The notes under the pieces are model-generated. The model was not told where the DNA came from, ran no database searches, and saw only the letters and a program-made list of their open reading frames with translations. A stretch of 64,000 nucleotides of DNA from Edaphobacter lichenicola. GTDB taxonomy: Bacteria; Acidobacteriota; Terriglobia; Terriglobales; Acidobacteriaceae. Both the position numbers and the translations under genes were made by a program. Numbering within the stretch: the stretch's first letter is position 1; the number at the start of each line of letters is the position of its first letter. Shown here piece after piece: positions 60,821 to 64,000 of the stretch. Where the stretch lies: positions 4,278,001 through 4,342,000 of the forward strand of contig NZ_CP073696.1 of the NCBI RefSeq assembly GCF_025264645.1. The letters run 5' to 3'.

Positions 60821-61687
60821 TCACATTACAAATTTTCCCACTCCACTTACATCTGCAAACTGCTTTGGCACAACAATTCGGTTTCCCGACGCCCACATCG
60901 GGAATGGCTCGCGATTCGAATCCCGAAACTCCCCGATCAACTCCCTCACCCGCGACCGACGCCTCAACATCTGCTCCATCAACCGCTCGATCACGGCTGT
61001 ATCCCCGCCATACCACTCCGGCGGCACCGCCTCCGCGATCTCCCACAGTGTCCCCGCCTCCATCGCTTCAACGCGGCCCAGCCAGGGTTCAAAGCTCTCC
61101 CATCCCGTCACCCGTGCGTACACCTGATTCCTCTGATACACACCCCGCAGCGGAGAGTCCGGGAACGTCCACTCCCCCGCGTTGAAGCAAAAGCCCTGGT
61201 CGATAAAGGTAGCCCGATACTTCCGCTCTCTCGGCTTCCTCTCGAACACCGCCTGCCGCCCATTGCAGTTACCCGCCCACTTATCGATACACAGCATCCC
61301 CGCAAACTCCGCCAGGTTCCTTACCTCATCCAACTGCTGCTCCGGGAGATAGTCCACCACCTGCCCCGGCATCAACCCACCCACAAACTGCGATCCGAAC
61401 TGCAGCCCTGCCGTATACCTCTGCCTCTGTCCTTGCGGCAGCTCCACAAACATATCCAGCGTATTCGACACCAGCCATTCGGTAACCTCAACAACATCAC
61501 TCACCGGTACCGTCAAACCCACCGCTGCTGCCAGCCGTGTCGCAATCAACTCATTCGCAAGAACCCGCAGATCCTGAGGATTATTTTGAAACTTCACCAC
61601 CCAAAGCTTTCCATCCGCCCCCAGCATCAGCTGACTCTGCGCCCCGCCCCGCATCCTTCTGATCGCCTGCACTGCCAATACCGCCAA
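60821..61687 (-). CDS. HipA-like serine/threonine kinase
   Basis: The 288-residue HipA-family kinase is the compact type with no separate HipB antitoxin gene. It has a Gly-rich loop IRRMRGGAQSQLM (about 9-21), an ATP-site lysine at 32 in WVVKFQNN, the catalytic segment CIDKWAGNCNGRQ (Asp135, Asn140) and a metal-binding Asp163 in FIDQGF. All key residues are present, so it is probably active. HipA phosphorylates targets such as GltX, causing growth arrest. TTG at 61687 follows AGGGG; TTG 61678 or GTG 61672 are alternatives. The upstream frame to 61882 overlaps the terminase and a terminator and is rejected. Confidence 0.75.
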   Translation of the reverse strand: MAVLAVQAIRRMRGGAQSQLMLGADGKLWVVKFQNNPQDLRVLANELIATRLAAAVGLTVPVSDVVEVTEWLVSNTLDMFVELPQGQRQRYTAGLQFGSQFVGGLMPGQVVDYLPEQQLDEVRNLAEFAGMLCIDKWAGNCNGRQAVFERKPRERKYRATFIDQGFCFNAGEWTFPDSPLRGVYQRNQVYARVTGWESFEPWLGRVEAMEAGTLWEIAEAVPPEWYGGDTAVIERLMEQMLRRRSRVRELIGEFRDSNREPFPMWASGNRIVVPKQFADVSGVGKFVM

Positions 61688-61780
61688 GCCGAACACCCCT
61701 CGCAACAGAATAACCCGTGTCCCACCGCCCAGACCCGAGCAACGCGAGGACCTCAGCCGTCTGCATAACCCGGACAAGGT

Positions 61781-61799
61781 AAAAAGGCGTGAAACGCCC
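61781..61799 (-). terminator. Terminator after the terminase gene
   Basis: On the minus strand GGCGT-TTC-ACGCC is a 5-bp stem followed by TTTTT, 40 bases after the terminase stop. The stem is short, so termination may be partial. Confidence 0.55.
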
Positions 61800-61838
61800 G
61801 CACCACGCGCAGTGGGCCCGTCCGGCAGGACACCATCG

Positions 61839-63341
61839 TCATCGCTTCTTGCCCACCAACTCAGCCCGCACCGCCTGCGCAATCGCCATAGCCATCAAAC
61901 AATCATCATGCGCCCCATTCACCGCGCCAGTCCTACCCCCTGCCATAGCAACAAACGTCCGACACTCCCCCAGCAGGCGCCGGCTAAAAAACATCCCCGG
62001 CGATTCCACCAACAGCGCCCCCATCCGGCTCACCATCCCAGGCTTCGACCCCGCCGTCGTCAGCCATCCTGCAACGCCTGCCTGCCCATACACTCGCGCA
62101 TACCGCTCCACACTATCCAGATAAGCAAGCACGCCAGCTCCATGATTATTCCTCTCCACAGCAATCGTCGCCCCGCCATACTCTCTCGCCAGCTCCGCCG
62201 AAACCCTCGCCAGCTCCAGCGTCCCCAACCTCTGCTGCAACTCCGCACACTGCATCCCGGATCCCATCTCAATCACCTGCACCGCAGCAAAATCACCATC
62301 GGCCCCACCGCCGGCGGTATCCACGGCAACCACATATTCCTTCCCGGCAATCGGCGGCAACCAAACCTGCAAAGCGCCTCCGCGCCGCGTCTCCACAGGC
62401 CCTCCCAACTCAGCAAGCCGAGCCTCTACGGTCGAAACCTCAAAGCAACACTCACCCGTAGCCTTGAAGCAGCTCTCCGCATCCTCTGCAAACTCCTGCG
62501 ACCGCAGCCCCCGATAGCTCATCTCCAGCCCCCGCCGAAACCCAATCTGCTCTGCAGTCAAACCATGCGCCGACACGAGCCGCCGCTCATCCTCCCTCAG
62601 ATCGCCCACTGGCGCCCCAACATAAGCCTCTTCCATCCACCATGGAAAAAAATGCCGCACCACATCGTCACTCAGACAGTCTGACCCGCCAACCCCCAGC
62701 TCAACGCCGCGCCCCCACTCCTCATAGAAACAGCCGTAAGCTCCATTCGGCGTCGACTCCATCACCATCTCGCCACCTGGCACCAGCGCCGCCCGCAACC
62801 CGGCAAGCGCCGCCCCTGCATCTCCCGGCCATCGGCTCACCTCGCTGCAGTGCAGATACTGCACCGTCAACCCTCGCCCCGCGCTCTCATCCGCAGCACT
62901 CACGACACGAAACTCGCTATCCAACTCCGGAAAACACATCTGCCCCGCATTCGCTCGACTTCGCCGCAGCGGCCCCTCCCGAAGCTCAACCGGCAGACAC
63001 TCCCAGAACCGCTGCACCATCCGAAAGATCCCCTCTGCAGCCTCTCTCGTCTGTGCCACCTGCACCGTCATCACACCACGCGCCGTAATCGTCTTCAGAA
63101 AAAATCGCCCGGCCACCCAAGTCGTAATCCCCATCTGCCGAGCCTTCAGCACAATGTTCTGACGCCCGCGCCTCCGTTCAAACTCCCTCTGCACCGCATT
63201 CGCCCGCAGCGGCCTCTCCACGCCCTCACGATCCCGAACCCTCAACAAACCCTCAGCCACATGCCGCAAAGCTGCTGGCTGCAATTCCATATACTTCCCC
63301 AGCATCAGCAGCTCCTCGACATCCATTGGAGCCTTACCCAT
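61839..63341 (-). CDS. Phage terminase large subunit
   Basis: The 500-residue DNA-packaging motor has an N-terminal ATPase with the terminase-type Walker A LKARQMGITTWVAGRFF (about 65-81), Walker B-like YLHCSEVSRW (Glu167) and MVMESTPNGAYGCFYEEW (motif III, about 195). The C-terminal RNase H-like nuclease has YVVAVDTAGGGADGDFAAVQ (first Asp, about 350) and a late acidic pair in GAHDDCLMAMAIA. All catalytic positions look intact. The ATG at 63341 follows GGGGGA. No small terminase gene is adjacent. Confidence 0.9.
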   Translation of the reverse strand: MGKAPMDVEELLMLGKYMELQPAALRHVAEGLLRVRDREGVERPLRANAVQREFERRRGRQNIVLKARQMGITTWVAGRFFLKTITARGVMTVQVAQTREAAEGIFRMVQRFWECLPVELREGPLRRSRANAGQMCFPELDSEFRVVSAADESAGRGLTVQYLHCSEVSRWPGDAGAALAGLRAALVPGGEMVMESTPNGAYGCFYEEWGRGVELGVGGSDCLSDDVVRHFFPWWMEEAYVGAPVGDLREDERRLVSAHGLTAEQIGFRRGLEMSYRGLRSQEFAEDAESCFKATGECCFEVSTVEARLAELGGPVETRRGGALQVWLPPIAGKEYVVAVDTAGGGADGDFAAVQVIEMGSGMQCAELQQRLGTLELARVSAELAREYGGATIAVERNNHGAGVLAYLDSVERYARVYGQAGVAGWLTTAGSKPGMVSRMGALLVESPGMFFSRRLLGECRTFVAMAGGRTGAVNGAHDDCLMAMAIAQAVRAELVGKKR

Positions 63342-63415
63342 TCCATCCCCCAACCAATCACAACGTAGGTGCGGCCTCATCCTTATCAGAGCGAAGCCGC
63401 ACCCAAGTTCAACCT

Positions 63416-64000
63416 CTACATCTCCCAGTGACAACCCGATACCGTCTTTGGATTCGGCACATCGCGGAACGTCAATGAGCCATTCGCAGCAACCGGCACC
63501 ACCGTCCCCACCGAAAGCCCGTTGATCAGCTGCGACGAACTTCCCGCAACCACACCCACCGTAAAGGCAGACTGCAGATTCGCCACCGTATACACCGCCC
63601 CACTCTGCCCCGTGCAATCCGGCAGCGTCAACGTCTGGTTCCCTGTCGGAGCCGCCGTGACGTAGCCATCGCCGGCCGTCATGGCATAGGTCGCCGCGGT
63701 CACCACATGCGGGTTCGCTGCCGTAGAGCCGAAGTAGTAGTTCAGTGCATTACTGGCCTCCACAGCAAGCAACAGCTGCCCGGCCGCCGTCGGATGCGTA
63801 TGATCCCCTTGAAAGTAGGTCGCGTTCGCATTGGCTCCATCTGCACCGAGCAGCGGATTCGCAGCAAAGTCAATCACGCCATCCGCGCCAACCCTCTGCG
63901 CATTCTGCAGCATCAGCGCATCGTAAGAATCCTTCGAAGCGTCCAGACCGGTGCGCGAGATCATTGTTCCCACAAATGCCCTGCAGCCCGCCTTCTTCAC
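63416..64000 (-). CDS. SGNH-hydrolase-like phage tail protein, C-terminal part (cut by window end)
   Basis: Only the last 194 residues or so are visible; the frame is open at base 64000. YFQGDHTHPTAAGQLLLA (about 63-80) is block V of SGNH/GDSL hydrolases with the catalytic Asp-His pair. Nucleophile and oxyanion blocks would lie outside the window. A beta-rich C-terminal domain follows (from about 95, Thr/Gly/Ala-rich, TPxGNQTLTLPDC). Such esterases decorate tail fibres and deacetylate host polysaccharide. A tail-fibre role is inferred from the terminase gene next to it. Confidence 0.6.
   Translation of the reverse strand: MKKAGCRAFVGTMISRTGLDASKDSYDALMLQNAQRVGADGVIDFAANPLLGADGANANATYFQGDHTHPTAAGQLLLAVEASNALNYYFGSTAANPHVVTAATYAMTAGDGYVTAAPTGNQTLTLPDCTGQSGAVYTVANLQSAFTVGVVAGSSSQLINGLSVGTVVPVAANGSLTFRDVPNPKTVSGCHWEM

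Noticed and set aside
60905-60935. GATTCGAATCC-like tRNA T-loop text
   Set aside because: It lies inside the HipA-like kinase coding sequence, and no acceptor stem or anticodon arm can be built around it.
61688-61882. N-terminal extension of the HipA-like kinase
   Set aside because: It overlaps the terminase end and a terminator hairpin, and family members begin close to the Gly-rich loop. TTG at 61687 with AGGGG is preferred.
55602-64000. Gene transfer agent
   Set aside because: A GTA cluster would include capsid, protease and tape-measure genes in order; none are seen. The idea is kept only in the broader form of a reduced packaging module.
1-64000. CRISPR arrays, rRNA and IS elements
   Set aside because: No regularly spaced direct repeats, no rRNA-like sequence and no transposase were found on reading the window.

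Overview
The window looks like chromosome of a soil acidobacterium of the Terriglobia (Acidobacteriaceae; Edaphobacter, Granulicella and Terriglobus types). This is inferred from a fragment of the VWFA-related Acidobacterial domain, choice-of-anchor-D (HYDIN-like) secreted proteins, Tat-exported oxidoreductases, high third-position GC (which creates long antisense shadow ORFs), and an alternative complex III (ACIII) locus. No rRNA, tRNA, CRISPR array or insertion sequence was recognised.

Layout. 1-9.6 kb: end of a VWA-domain protein, a J-domain coiled-coil/Sel1-repeat pair, a secreted TPR protein, a Tat-exported Acg-like nitroreductase, an Asp/Glu racemase relative, an RlmI-like rRNA methyltransferase and a HI0933-type flavoprotein. 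9.6-16 kb: a 1551-residue secreted beta-propeller/HYDIN protein and a class II photolyase. 16.1-29.8 kb, all minus strand: a colinear respiratory operon actABCDEF - unknown membrane protein - SCO - ctaCDEF. It joins ACIII (quinol:cytochrome c oxidoreductase) to a caa3-type oxidase whose subunit I carries the YS motif of A2-type enzymes. It has a candidate promoter at its head and a strong terminator at its end.

30-55.6 kb is core and accessory chromosome: HhH-GPD glycosylase, GH57/DUF3536 hydrolase, carboxylesterase, metallo-hydrolase, ECF sigma factor, MarR regulator beside a Rieske oxygenase, ArnT-like glycosyltransferase, Tat aldo/keto reductase, mutS2, hemB, a lipoate group (lpdA, lipB, dihydrolipoamide acyltransferase), and purEK.

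55.6-64 kb, all minus strand, is phage-derived. In transcription order it holds an SGNH-hydrolase-like protein (cut by the window end), terminase large subunit, HipA-like kinase, DUF3037 protein, portal protein, a tail-hub-like protein, an XhlA-like holin accessory protein and a small unknown protein, ending 45 bp before purE. No capsid, protease, scaffold or tape-measure gene lies between terminase and tail hub. The HipA-like/DUF3037 pair sits between two hairpin terminators, so it looks like a separate cargo cassette inside a reduced DNA-packaging module. This is the most unusual part of the window.
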